From Paracoccaceae bacterium (GTDB taxonomy: Bacteria; Pseudomonadota; Alphaproteobacteria; Rhodobacterales; Rhodobacteraceae): 64,000 nt of DNA. The notes under the pieces are model-generated. The model was not told the DNA's origin. It searched no databases and saw only the letters and a program-made list of their open reading frames with translations. The stretch is taken from contig PAPN01000014.1 in the NCBI GenBank assembly GCA_002708925.1, positions 111,347-175,346 on the forward strand, read 5' to 3'. This document shows positions 51,355 to 60,012 of the stretch, piece after piece (the stretch's first letter is position 1; each line of letters opens with the position of its first letter). The translations under genes were made by a program, and so were the position numbers.

Positions 51355-52659
51355 TCAGCGTTTGATGTTTGTGGTTTCCTGTAGCATTTCATCCACGGTC
51401 TGGATGACTTTCGCGTTCGAGGAATAGGCCCGCTGCGTTTGGATCATATCCGTCAGTTCGCCAGCGACATCGGTGGTCGATTCTTCCAGCGCGTAGGACA
51501 CGATATCGCCGGTCGGGCCGTCACCGGCGTCCCACAGAAAGAACGTGCCGCTGTCCGGTGATGTTGCATAGGTCTGGTGATCCATAGCGACGAGGCCATT
51601 GGGATTCGGCATGTCAACCAGCGGAATCTGGAAGATTGTGCGCGTGATTCCAGTGTCATAGATCGCGTGGACATATCCGTTGGAATCCACCTCGACCGAG
51701 GTCATGTTGCCGACGGGGTAGCCATCTTTGTCAATCGAAACCGGGGCAAAACTGCTGGACAGTTGCGTCAACCCGTCCGGGTCACCCGGCTGACCGATGT
51801 TGATTTCCAGCGGGCCGCCGGCCACATCCACGATCAGGGCACCAGTCGCCGCATCATATGCCCCACCAGACACGGCGGTCACCGAATTCAGAGTGCCACC
51901 CGCATCGCGCCCGTCATCGAAGGTCAGGACATATTCGCCAATGATGGCGTCATCCTGGGCCGTATCGCGTAGCACCATCGTCCATTCATTCGAGGATCCG
52001 TCGGCAGGAATGGTCGGGGTGAACTCGATTTCAATATTCTGGGAAATACCCAGATTGTCATAATATTCGATCGACAGCGCCTGGGCGTCGCCGGTTGCGG
52101 TGGCATCGGTTTCCGTCGCGGGCAGGTTGACCCCCAGCGAGATCTGAGTCGTCGGTTCGCCCGTCAGCTGGTTGACGTTCACCTGAACGGGTTCCAGCCC
52201 GGCGCCGGTGTCACGCGGATAAGTGGGCACCGTGCCATTCGCCAGGGCTGGCCATCCCATCAGGGTCAGGCCGGACTGCGTGACCAGATACCCCTCGCTA
52301 TCTGTCTGGAACGAGCCGGTGGTTGTCAGCATCATTTGGGTGTTGCCGTTATCCAGATTGATTTCCGATGAACTGGCAACTGGCAGAAAACCGCGGCCGC
52401 GCACGGCCAGATCTGTTGCGTTGCTGGTCGTGACCAGCGATCCGGATTGGCTGACCAGACGCTGCGTGGTCACGCGTACCCCCCCGGCGGAATAGGCACC
52501 GCCATTGCCGCCCGAAATCACCATCGAATGGAAATCGGTCTGCATCCGCTTGTACCCGTAGGTCGAGGAGTTCGCGATATTATCCGAAATCGTCGCAAGC
52601 CGGTTCGCATTCGCGGACAGCCCGGCCACGCCTGCATTAAGAGAAGAGGAAATCGTCAT
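51355..52659 (-). CDS. flgE: Flagellar hook protein FlgE
   Basis: This 434-residue protein has the standard hook-protein ends: SSLNAGVAGLSANANRLATI, DNIANSSTYGYKRMQTDF, and the C-terminal MIQTQRAYSSNAKVIQTVDE. The middle shows LTGEPTTQISLGVNLPATE, the hook D1/D2 linker region. The start at 52659 is preferred because MTISSSLN is the usual first run; ATGs at 52704 and 52680 are possible. A CtrA-like box lies 59 bases upstream. Confidence 0.94.
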   Translation of the reverse strand: MTISSSLNAGVAGLSANANRLATISDNIANSSTYGYKRMQTDFHSMVISGGNGGAYSAGGVRVTTQRLVSQSGSLVTTSNATDLAVRGRGFLPVASSSEINLDNGNTQMMLTTTGSFQTDSEGYLVTQSGLTLMGWPALANGTVPTYPRDTGAGLEPVQVNVNQLTGEPTTQISLGVNLPATETDATATGDAQALSIEYYDNLGISQNIEIEFTPTIPADGSSNEWTMVLRDTAQDDAIIGEYVLTFDDGRDAGGTLNSVTAVSGGAYDAATGALIVDVAGGPLEINIGQPGDPDGLTQLSSSFAPVSIDKDGYPVGNMTSVEVDSNGYVHAIYDTGITRTIFQIPLVDMPNPNGLVAMDHQTYATSPDSGTFFLWDAGDGPTGDIVSYALEESTTDVAGELTDMIQTQRAYSSNAKVIQTVDEMLQETTNIKR

Positions 52660-52717
52660 GGATACGCCTTTCTGCTGCATCAAACCAAATGTTGTGCACA
52701 GCATTACAAGGCGTCGC

Positions 52718-52732
52718 TTAACAGCCCGCTAA
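52718..52732. promoter_or_regulatory. CtrA-like box upstream of flgE
   Basis: TTAA-N7-CTAA at 52718-52732 matches seven of eight fixed positions of the CtrA site. It is in the 101-base gap upstream of flgE, 59 bases before the start. It could drive flgE-flgK-flgL-flgI. Confidence 0.6.
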
Positions 52733-52760
52733 TAGCTAAAATTGCCCCTATTTTCCCGCG

Positions 52761-53594
52761 TCACTCGACATTTTTGCGGAGCAGCACGACCTCCAGACGG
52801 TTGTTGCGCAGGTTTGTCGGATCGTAAGAGGCAGGCTCTTTGTCTGCATGTCCGGTGATCCGTTTGACCCGGTTGTGATGCAGGCCCTGATCCAGCATCA
52901 GCTGCCGCATGACATCAGCACGTTCCGAGGACAGTTCCCACACGGGATTGTGTTTTAAAACAACAGGATAGGATTTCGTATGCGCCTCGATCGCCACATT
53001 GTTCTGGACCAGTCCGAAGACGCGTACCAGCATGTCGGCTAGCTCGTTCAGCAGCGGGGTTGGCGCGGCTGAATCTTGTGCGAACAGGGTGGCATCCGGA
53101 ATGTCAAACAGCTCGATCACCAGGCCTTCGTCGGTCACGCGCGTGATGATGTGGCGCTGCATTTCGATGCTGAACATGCTTTCGCCGCCCCGCGCCATCA
53201 ACATGCTGTCAACCTCGCGCAGTTCCAGCTCTTCGGCTTTTTCGTCCTGACCGAGCTCTCCGCGTGAATTCTGGTGCCGGGTCGGGCGCTGGTTCGTTGC
53301 CCCCGTTCCGTTCTGCGCCAGAACCTGTTCGGAAAAGACCGAATCCCCACCGAAAGCGCCATCGCCGCCGCCCGAGATCCGATTGATCGCAACGGTCGGA
53401 CTAAAGTAATCCGCAATCCCTTTGCGCTGTTTTTCAGTTGTTGCATTCAGCAGCCACATCAACATGAAAAAGGCCATCATGGCGGTCACGAAGTCAGCAT
53501 AGGCCACTTTCCACGCCCCACCGTGGTGCCCGTCGCCGCCAACGACCTTTTTCTTCTTGATGATGACTGGCGCCGCATTCGTTTGCGAGCCCAT
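52761..53594 (-). CDS. motB: Flagellar stator protein MotB
   Basis: This 277-residue protein has one membrane helix with the proton-binding aspartate, Asp34, in VAYADFVTAMMAFFMLMWLL. The C-terminal OmpA-like domain binds peptidoglycan (VAIEAHTKSYP, ELSSERADVMRQLMLDQGL, RVKRITGHADKEP). It pairs with MotA. It is encoded alone, with a partial CtrA-like box 47 bases upstream, apart from motA. The Gly/Ser-rich plug region lies near residues 60-100. Confidence 0.94.
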   Translation of the reverse strand: MGSQTNAAPVIIKKKKVVGGDGHHGGAWKVAYADFVTAMMAFFMLMWLLNATTEKQRKGIADYFSPTVAINRISGGGDGAFGGDSVFSEQVLAQNGTGATNQRPTRHQNSRGELGQDEKAEELELREVDSMLMARGGESMFSIEMQRHIITRVTDEGLVIELFDIPDATLFAQDSAAPTPLLNELADMLVRVFGLVQNNVAIEAHTKSYPVVLKHNPVWELSSERADVMRQLMLDQGLHHNRVKRITGHADKEPASYDPTNLRNNRLEVVLLRKNVE

Positions 53595-53640
53595 CTCACC
53601 ACCTCTTTCTCACCCGAGTACAGGGATAGCAAAGCGGGTG

Positions 53641-53655
53641 TTACCAATGTCCTAA
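53641..53655. promoter_or_regulatory. Partial CtrA-like box upstream of motB
   Basis: TTAC-N7-CTAA at 53641-53655 matches six of eight fixed positions of the CtrA site. It lies 47 bases before the motB start. On its own it is weak, but its position equals that of the box before fliL. Confidence 0.4.
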
Positions 53656-53760
53656 CAGATAAAATGCCAGGGATTTTCAGCCCGGACACCCAGCGGAAAG
53701 AGGCATTGGCAGCGGGCGGGAAATTTGCCATTTTGCGCGCAGACAGCACCGGGGCCACCG

Positions 53761-54444
53761 ATGACCGAGTTTCGCAGATACGCCATCTATTATGTCCCAG
53801 AGCCCGGCCCCCTGGCCGATTTCGGAGCGTCTTGGCTGGGGTGGGATCTGGCCAAAGGCGCTGCGGTGGGGCATCCGGATCTGGCTGATGTGGATGTCGC
53901 GCAGGTGACGCAGACGCCTCGGAAATATGGGTTGCATGGGACTATCAAGCCTCCGTTCCGATTGGCCGAGGGTGTTGAATTCGCTCAGTTCCAAACTGCG
54001 GCGCGCGGTTTGTGCAAAAGGACGGCACCTGTCCGGCTGGAGGGGCTGGAGCTGACCCGGCTGGGTGGTTTTCTGGCTCTGACCGCGCTGGGCGATCTTA
54101 CGGAACTGAACGCTTTGGCGGGGCAGACGGTCACGCAGTTGGATGCGTTCCGCGCGCCCCTGAACGAATCCGAGCTGGAGCGTCGTCGCAAATCCCGTCT
54201 GACCGAACGACAAGAGGCCTTGCTGACTGCCTGGGGGTATCCCTATGTACAAGAGGAATTTCGGTTTCATATCACGCTGACAGGCCGGATGCCCCGCGCC
54301 GAGGCCGCCGCGCTGCGCGACCGGCTATTGCCTCTGCTGTCTCCGCTTCTTCCCGTGCCGTTCGAGGTTCAATCGCTCTGTCTGGTTGGCGAAGATGCCG
54401 CGGGGATGTTCCACCTGATCGAGCGCCTTCCCCTGCTGGGATAG
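53761..54444 (+). CDS. DUF1045 protein (phosphonate-linked, 2H-phosphoesterase-like)
   Basis: This 227-residue protein begins with FRRYAIYYVPEPGPLADFGA and has two HxT-type motifs (YGLHGTIKPPF and FRFHITLTGR). That is the hallmark of the 2H phosphoesterase fold and of DUF1045, which is linked to phosphonate C-P lyase genes in many proteobacteria. The MTEF start at 53761 is preferred over one 36 bases earlier. It is followed by a PhnM-like gene, but no other phosphonate gene is in the window. Activity is inferred from family. Confidence 0.85.
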   Translation: MTEFRRYAIYYVPEPGPLADFGASWLGWDLAKGAAVGHPDLADVDVAQVTQTPRKYGLHGTIKPPFRLAEGVEFAQFQTAARGLCKRTAPVRLEGLELTRLGGFLALTALGDLTELNALAGQTVTQLDAFRAPLNESELERRRKSRLTERQEALLTAWGYPYVQEEFRFHITLTGRMPRAEAAALRDRLLPLLSPLLPVPFEVQSLCLVGEDAAGMFHLIERLPLLG

Positions 54445-54447
54445 GGG

Positions 54448-54464
54448 TGTGGAAATTATCCACA
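54448..54464. promoter_or_regulatory. DnaA-box inverted repeat after DUF1045
   Basis: TTATCCACA at 54456-54464 is a perfect consensus DnaA box. Together with TGTGGA at 54448-54453 it forms a six-base inverted repeat with a five-base spacer. It lies three bases after the DUF1045 stop. It could bind DnaA or be a weak terminator stem. No origin-type AT region or box cluster is near. Confidence 0.5.
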
Positions 54465-54566
54465 GGCTAAATCCCTTGTTTTCCGGGGGAATGGGCGCCT
54501 GTGTGTCATATCTCCGACATGCAACGCGCCTAGAACGAGGCAAATCGTGCAAGGCAAGGGTCCGAC

Positions 54567-55649
54567 ATGCCTCGAATGTTGTCTCCTGTGCGCCTGACTG
54601 GTGCCACCACCCTGCGGGACGGAGAAATGCAGGACCGATCCGTTGTGATCGAAAACGGGCGGATCTCGAAGGGGCCGCACCCGGCGGTGGATTTGCGCGG
54701 ACATTATATCATGCCCGGCATTATTGATCTGCACGGAGCCAGCCTGCGCCACGCCTTGCGGCAGGGCGTGGATGCGGTCTCTGCCATGCGTGGGACAGAT
54801 CGCGCCCTGGCGGCGCAGGGCGTCACAACCGCGTGGCAGATGCTGGATTGGGCAACGGCCGATCACGGGCCGGATACGATTCTTGGCGTTCTGGATCTGC
54901 TGGACCGTTATCGCCCGGATGCGCTGACGGATTTGCGGCTTCAGGTCTGCTATGATCCGGTTCTGCCGGGTGCGATCCTGCCCGGTGCGGGCAGCGGATT
55001 GCTCAGTGCCCTTCATGCGTATGGGCTGGATCTGGTGCTGTTCCCGGCCCAAATGGACGAAGCGCGCGAGCTGACGCCGCAGGTTGTGCGGCACCTGTGC
55101 GAACTGGCCGAGCAATTCGACGCTCTGGGCGTCAGCTATGGCACGCTTGGGGATAAAACCGCCGAACGGCGCGAGCGTTTCGCGATGATCGGCGCGCGGC
55201 TAAGCGCTCTGCCCGCCAACCGGCGCCCGGCGGCTGCGGCCTTTGCCATGGGCGATCCGGTGGTGCTGTCAGCGCAGGATATTCTGGCAGGGACTTATTT
55301 GCAGGGCAATATTCCGGTCAGCCACCTGATACGGGATCGGATGACCCGCGCGCTGGTTTCCGCAAATGCACCCGCAGCGCCGGTGCGGGCGGCATTCGAT
55401 CTGGTTCGTAGTAAATCCATGGGACTGCCGCAGGCCTGGGATATGGTCTCGGCCCATCCGGCGCAGATTTTGCGCCTGTCTGATCGCGGTGTGATCGACT
55501 ATGGCAAGCGCGCCGATCTGGTGGTGATCCATCGCGAAACCTTACAGGTAGAGGCAACGATTTGCGGGGGCGCTTTGACCTATCTGAGCAAGCAGGCCGC
55601 CCCGCGGTTCAGCGTGATTCAGGAACCGTTTCGTCTGGCCGCCGAATAG
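54567..55649 (+). CDS. PhnM-like amidohydrolase paralogue, metal site apparently lost
   Basis: This 360-residue protein has the amidohydrolase beta start (LTGATTLRDGEMQDRSVVIE, then PGIIDLHGASL) and the conserved close ILRLSDRGVIDYGKRADLVV. This matches PhnM and its paralogues, which hydrolyse ribose methylphosphonate triphosphate. In PhnM the metal ligands are in DLHTD, a later HDD-type loop and a SDYHYP-like motif. Here the matching places read DLHGA, YGTLGDKTAE and SANAPAAP. So key ligands look replaced and the protein may be inactive. It follows DUF1045 after 122 bases and ends four bases before the convergent glycosyltransferase. Confidence 0.72.
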   Translation: MPRMLSPVRLTGATTLRDGEMQDRSVVIENGRISKGPHPAVDLRGHYIMPGIIDLHGASLRHALRQGVDAVSAMRGTDRALAAQGVTTAWQMLDWATADHGPDTILGVLDLLDRYRPDALTDLRLQVCYDPVLPGAILPGAGSGLLSALHAYGLDLVLFPAQMDEARELTPQVVRHLCELAEQFDALGVSYGTLGDKTAERRERFAMIGARLSALPANRRPAAAAFAMGDPVVLSAQDILAGTYLQGNIPVSHLIRDRMTRALVSANAPAAPVRAAFDLVRSKSMGLPQAWDMVSAHPAQILRLSDRGVIDYGKRADLVVIHRETLQVEATICGGALTYLSKQAAPRFSVIQEPFRLAAE

Positions 55650-55653
55650 CGCC

Positions 55654-56409
55654 CTACCGGCGGCGCCTAAGCGTCCAAGAGGCCCACATGTGGCCGGGCA
55701 GAATCGCGAAACACCGCAGATAGCGCAGAAACAGCCGGCTGGGATTTTCCAGCATCCGCCACAGCCACTCTTGCTGAAGGGCGCGCACCCAGCGTGGGGC
55801 GCGTTTCTGGCTGCCAGACAGAAAATCCAGCCCCGCCCCGATCGAGGCAAACCCAACCGAGGGCGCAACGGTCCGCCCGCGGGCGGCAAACAGCTCTTGT
55901 TTTGGTGCCCCCAGAGCGACAAAGCACAGCCTGATCCCGGCGTTTTCCAGATGACGCAGAATATCATCCGCCTGCCCCCCCTGCGGATCGAAACCAAAGG
56001 GCGGCGCAATCCGCTGCGTTATCTGTAGTCCGGGCACCTGCGCCTCCAGCGCGGCGGCGGCCTGTTTCAGGCTGTCATCTGTGGTGCCAACCAGCCCCAC
56101 GGGGACTTTGTGATCTGCGGCCAGAAAGCACAGCGGCAGGATCAGATCCGAGCCCGGCATCAGCGTCACGGGGTTTTGTGCCAGCCTGGACATCCAGACA
56201 ATCGGGTTGCCATCGGCAACAACGAAATCCTGCGCTTTATACGCCGCGCGGAATTCCATATCGCTGCGCAGCTTGACCAGGTGATCCAGGTTCAAAGTGG
56301 CCAGCGCGAACCCATCGGCGGTGTCGAACCTTTGCGTGATCTGCGCTCTCAGCGTGGCCCAGTTCGGGACGTTGACGGCCAGCTGGTAGCTCCCGATTGA
56401 AAATTGCAC
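55654..56409 (-). CDS. WecG/TagA/CpsF-family glycosyltransferase
   Basis: This 251-residue protein adds an N-acetylmannosamine-type sugar to a lipid-linked acceptor in polysaccharide building. Typical motifs are ADGNPIVWMSRL, VALGAPKQELF and IGAGLDFLSGSQKRAPRW. The GTG start at 56409 follows AGGAGACGG; an ATG at 56502 lacks a site. It is divergent from the oxidoreductase gene across a 203-base gap that should carry both promoters. A TTGACA occurs in that gap at 56507, without a well-placed -10. Confidence 0.9.
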   Translation of the reverse strand: MQFSIGSYQLAVNVPNWATLRAQITQRFDTADGFALATLNLDHLVKLRSDMEFRAAYKAQDFVVADGNPIVWMSRLAQNPVTLMPGSDLILPLCFLAADHKVPVGLVGTTDDSLKQAAAALEAQVPGLQITQRIAPPFGFDPQGGQADDILRHLENAGIRLCFVALGAPKQELFAARGRTVAPSVGFASIGAGLDFLSGSQKRAPRWVRALQQEWLWRMLENPSRLFLRYLRCFAILPGHMWASWTLRRRR

Positions 56410-56612
56410 GCCCGTCTCCTGTTTCTCGCGCTGGTTTGCAGGATACGCGGTCAGGGGGGCTTGGCAACGCCCCTTTCCCCGAAACCGCTTTGCCCAAGAC
56501 AAACTGTTGACATTTTCCTATGCTGTTTTGCAGCGATAAGCAGAAACGGGTACGGTCGCGCAGGTATGTGGGTGGGCATCAGCACGAATAATCAGCAAAC
56601 CGGAGACGCAGC

Positions 56613-57734
56613 ATGAGCGGCGTCACCATCATCGGCTGTGGCTTTGTTGCGGACCTGTATATGCGGTCTTTGCAGGTTTCCGGGATTCCCGTGCTGGGGG
56701 CCTATGATCTGAACACGAATCGCCTGGCCGCGTTTTGCCACCATTGGGGCGTGGCGCGGTGTGATACGCTTGAAGCTGTGTTGCAGGCTCAGCCGCGTGA
56801 TGGCGTGGTTCTGAACCTGACGAACCCGTCGGCGCATTATGACGTGAACAAGGCCTGCCTGCTGGCCGGGCATCATGTCTATTCAGAGAAGCCTCTGGCC
56901 CTGGAAATGTCCCATGCCCGCGAATTGCACAGGCTTGCGGCGGAAAAGAGCCTGCTGCTGGCCTCGGCCCCCTGTTCGGTGCTGGGCGAGGCTGCGCAGA
57001 CCCTGGCCAAGGCCGTCCGCGATGGCGTAGCCGGCACGCCGCGTCTGATCTATGCCGAGCTGGACGATGGTTTCATTCCGCAGGCTCCGGTGCGGGAGTG
57101 GCGCAGCGAAACCGGCGCGCCCTGGCCCTATGAGGATGAGTTTCAGGTTGGCTGTACGCTGGAGCACGCGGGCTATTACCTGACCTGGCTGATCGGCATG
57201 TTCGGAACCGTAAAGTCCGTGACGGCGGCCTCGGCTTCGGTCATTCCGGACAAGCTGGGCGTGCAGGGGGCCGCGCCGGATTTCTCGGTTGCGACGCTGT
57301 TCTTTGAAAACGGTCCTGTGACGCGTCTGACCTGCTCGATCGCGGCGCCGCACGATCACCGGATTCGCGTGATCGGAGATGCGGGCGTGCTGGCGTTGCA
57401 AAAGGCCTGGGATAACGGTGCTGCGGTTCGATTCCATCGCCGGATGCGAATTCGGCGGCGGCTGCTGGAAAGCCCACTGGGCCGCAGGATCAAGCTGCGC
57501 CGGCCAACCCACCCCAAAGTGGGGCGCTGGGGGGCGGCCTCAATGAATTTCGCTCTGGGCCCGGCCGAGATGCTGGCCGCGATTGCCGAAAAGCGCCCGT
57601 GCCGGCTGTCCTCGGATTTTGCCTTGCATCTGAATGAGGTCACTCTGGCCGTGCAGAATGCAGGGGCCACGACCGGCGCGCAGGAAATGACCACGCGCTG
57701 CCCCCCGATGGAGCCAATGCCATGGGCGACATAA
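56613..57734 (+). CDS. Gfo/Idh/MocA-family NAD(P)-dependent oxidoreductase
   Basis: This 373-residue protein has the Rossmann start VTIIGCGFVADLYMRSL and the YSEKPLALEMSHARELHRLA segment, with the catalytic Lys of EKP. A middle CTLEHAGYYLTWLIGMFG is the substrate-side region. It probably oxidises or reduces a nucleotide sugar for exopolysaccharide. The start at 56613 follows GGAGACGCAGC. It overlaps the epimerase gene by 13 bases; the same two domains are fused in a gene 4 kb downstream. Confidence 0.9.
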   Translation: MSGVTIIGCGFVADLYMRSLQVSGIPVLGAYDLNTNRLAAFCHHWGVARCDTLEAVLQAQPRDGVVLNLTNPSAHYDVNKACLLAGHHVYSEKPLALEMSHARELHRLAAEKSLLLASAPCSVLGEAAQTLAKAVRDGVAGTPRLIYAELDDGFIPQAPVREWRSETGAPWPYEDEFQVGCTLEHAGYYLTWLIGMFGTVKSVTAASASVIPDKLGVQGAAPDFSVATLFFENGPVTRLTCSIAAPHDHRIRVIGDAGVLALQKAWDNGAAVRFHRRMRIRRRLLESPLGRRIKLRRPTHPKVGRWGAASMNFALGPAEMLAAIAEKRPCRLSSDFALHLNEVTLAVQNAGATTGAQEMTTRCPPMEPMPWAT

Positions 57735-58765
57735 GCGGCGACATGAAAGGCCCGATGACGATCCTGATCACTGGCGCGGCGGGTTATGTGGGGCGCGCTG
57801 CCGTGGCCGCAGCCCGTGCCCGCGGCCATCATGTGGTGGCCGTTGTCCGGCTGGCCGGGGTCACGCCGGATGGCTGGGATCAGGACGACGGGATTGAGTT
57901 GGTCGAGGCGGACCTGTCCGCGCCTTCCTCGGTTCTGGCGCTGGATATGCTGGGCGTTGACGCGGTGATCCATGCCGCCGCCAGCCTGACCGGCGATGAT
58001 GCCGCCCAGGCGCGCAACACTCTGGACGGGACACGCCATTTGCTGGCGGCGATGGCGCAGGCGGATGTGCCGCCGCGTCTGGTTCTTGTTAGCTCGGTCG
58101 CGGTCTATTCCGGGGCGGATCTGGCCCCGAACGGGATTGTCGATGAAACCTCTGCGCTGGAGCGCCACCCCGATCAACGCGATGCGTATTGCCGGGCCAA
58201 GCTGGCGCAGGAACAGCTGGCCGCCGAAACGATCCAGGTGATCGGAGGCCAGCTGCGTGTCCTGCGTCTGGGGGCGGTTTTCGGACCCGAGCGGCTGTGG
58301 AACGCCCATATTGGCCCCGGATTTGGCCCCATTGTCCTGCGTCTGGCGGCGGGGGGTGAAATCCCGCTGTGCCACATTGCAAATTGCGCCGAGGCTCTGA
58401 TCCGCGCCTGCGAGTGCCCGGTTGCCGATGGCCCCGATGGTGCGATCGACGTGTTGAATCTGATCGACGATGATCTGCCAGATCGCGTGCGATTCCTGAA
58501 TGCAATGGCGCGGACGGGCTGGCCCAGGGTGGTTTTGCCGGTCTCTTGGCGATTGTTCGATTGGGCCTCGGGCCTGTTGGGCTGGCTTCCGGGCCGTCCG
58601 GGCATTCTGCGCCAAGAGGTGCTGCGCGCACGGATGCAGCCCTTGTTTTACCCCAATGACCGGCTGAAGCACCGGCTGCACATGGGGCCGATGCCCAGCT
58701 TTGAGCAGTCCTTTGCCGTGTCCATGGGGGTGGATGACCCGCAAGATCGGGACGGAGAAGGCTGA
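57722..58765 (+). CDS. NAD-dependent epimerase/dehydratase
   Basis: This 347-residue extended SDR has the cofactor loop TGAAGYVGRAAV, a catalytic Ser (VLVSSVAVYS), and the YxxxK pair in AYCRAKLAQE. HIANCAEALIRACE fits sugar epimerases. ATG 57722 is preferred because GGAG lies a few bases upstream; MTILITG at 57755 is an alternative. It overlaps the oxidoreductase at its start and the GT4 gene by TGATG at its end. Confidence 0.88.
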   Translation: MGDISGDMKGPMTILITGAAGYVGRAAVAAARARGHHVVAVVRLAGVTPDGWDQDDGIELVEADLSAPSSVLALDMLGVDAVIHAAASLTGDDAAQARNTLDGTRHLLAAMAQADVPPRLVLVSSVAVYSGADLAPNGIVDETSALERHPDQRDAYCRAKLAQEQLAAETIQVIGGQLRVLRLGAVFGPERLWNAHIGPGFGPIVLRLAAGGEIPLCHIANCAEALIRACECPVADGPDGAIDVLNLIDDDLPDRVRFLNAMARTGWPRVVLPVSWRLFDWASGLLGWLPGRPGILRQEVLRARMQPLFYPNDRLKHRLHMGPMPSFEQSFAVSMGVDDPQDRDGEG

Positions 58766-60012
58766 TGCCCAAAATTGCATATCTGACCGGCGAATACCCC
58801 CGTGCGACGGACACGTTTATCCAACGAGAGGTCGCCGCCCTGCGCGGGCAGGGGTTTGAGGTGACGACATGTTCTATTCGCCGGACGGGTGCCGAGCATC
58901 TGGTCGGCCCCGAACAAAAGACCGAGGCGGCGAATACTTTCTATGTGCTGTCGGCAGCGGCCTCGCCTATGCGGTCTGTTCGGGCCCATTGGCGGGCGCT
59001 GCGGCGGGATGCGGGCGGTTGGTGGCGGGGGCTGCGGCTTGCGTTGCGGACGTCTCCGGGTGGGGCCAGGGCCACGCTTTATCAGCTGTTCTATTTCGCC
59101 GAGGCCGTGGTGCTGGCCGATCACCTGCGCGCGCAGAATGTTCAGCATCTGCACAACCATATCGCCAAGGCCAGCTGCACCGTTGCCATGCTCTGCCAAG
59201 AGATCAGCGGCATTCCCTACAGCTTTACCCTGCACGGGCCGGACATCTTCTTCGAGCCGCTCCGCTGGCGTCTGGATCAGAAAATCGCGCGGGCGTCCTT
59301 TGTGGCCTGTATTTCCGAGTTTTGCCGCTCGCAGGGGATGGTGTTTTCCGCGCCTCAGGATTGGAATAAGCTGCATATCGTGCATTGCGGCGTGTCCCCG
59401 GATCGCTATGAAAGCCCCAGACAACGCGCTGGAAACAAAGCGCTTTTCGTTGGCCGTTTGGCGGCGGTAAAGGGTGTGCCGGTGCTGTTCGAGGCCCTGA
59501 AATCCCTGGTTCAGACCCATCCGGATTTTCACCTGACCCTGATCGGAGACGGACCCGAGCGCCACGCGCTGGAACAATCGGCCGGGGAAATGGGCTTGGC
59601 GGATCATGTGTCATTCGTGGGCTATAAGTCTCAGGAAGAGGTCGCCGCCGCGCTGGCCTTGCATGATCTTCTGGTCTTGCCCAGCTTTGCCGAGGGCGTC
59701 CCCGTCGTGTTGATGGAGGCCATGGCGGCCACGCTGCCCGTGGTCACAACTCGTATCGCCGGGGTGCCCGAGCTGGTCGAGGATGGTGTCTCGGGTCTGT
59801 TGGTTCCGCCGGGGGATGCGGCCGCGTTGCAGGCGGCGCTGGCTCGTGTGTTGTCAGACCCGGAAGCGGTTGAGCGGATGGGCCAGGCCGGTCGCGCCAG
59901 GGTCGCCGCTGAATTCGATATCCAGCAAGAGGCCGCCTGGCTGGGCCAGCTGCTGCGCGGGTACATCGAGGGCATCCCGCCTGCCTCCAAACGTCCGGAG
60001 ATCGACGCATGA
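58765..60012 (+). CDS. Glycosyltransferase family 4
   Basis: This 415-residue GT-B enzyme has an N-terminal domain starting IAYLTGEYPRATDTFIQRE and a C-terminal domain with NKALFVGRLAAVKGVPVLFE. The E-x7-E motif is PSFAEGVPVVLMEAMAA. It transfers a sugar from a nucleotide donor to the growing repeat unit. It overlaps its two neighbours by one and four bases. Confidence 0.93.
   Translation: MPKIAYLTGEYPRATDTFIQREVAALRGQGFEVTTCSIRRTGAEHLVGPEQKTEAANTFYVLSAAASPMRSVRAHWRALRRDAGGWWRGLRLALRTSPGGARATLYQLFYFAEAVVLADHLRAQNVQHLHNHIAKASCTVAMLCQEISGIPYSFTLHGPDIFFEPLRWRLDQKIARASFVACISEFCRSQGMVFSAPQDWNKLHIVHCGVSPDRYESPRQRAGNKALFVGRLAAVKGVPVLFEALKSLVQTHPDFHLTLIGDGPERHALEQSAGEMGLADHVSFVGYKSQEEVAAALALHDLLVLPSFAEGVPVVLMEAMAATLPVVTTRIAGVPELVEDGVSGLLVPPGDAAALQAALARVLSDPEAVERMGQAGRARVAAEFDIQQEAAWLGQLLRGYIEGIPPASKRPEIDA

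Noticed and set aside
56507..56540. Sigma-70 promoter from TTGACA upstream of the oxidoreductase gene
   Set aside because: No acceptable -10 hexamer lies 16-18 bases downstream; kept only as a note in the glycosyltransferase entry.
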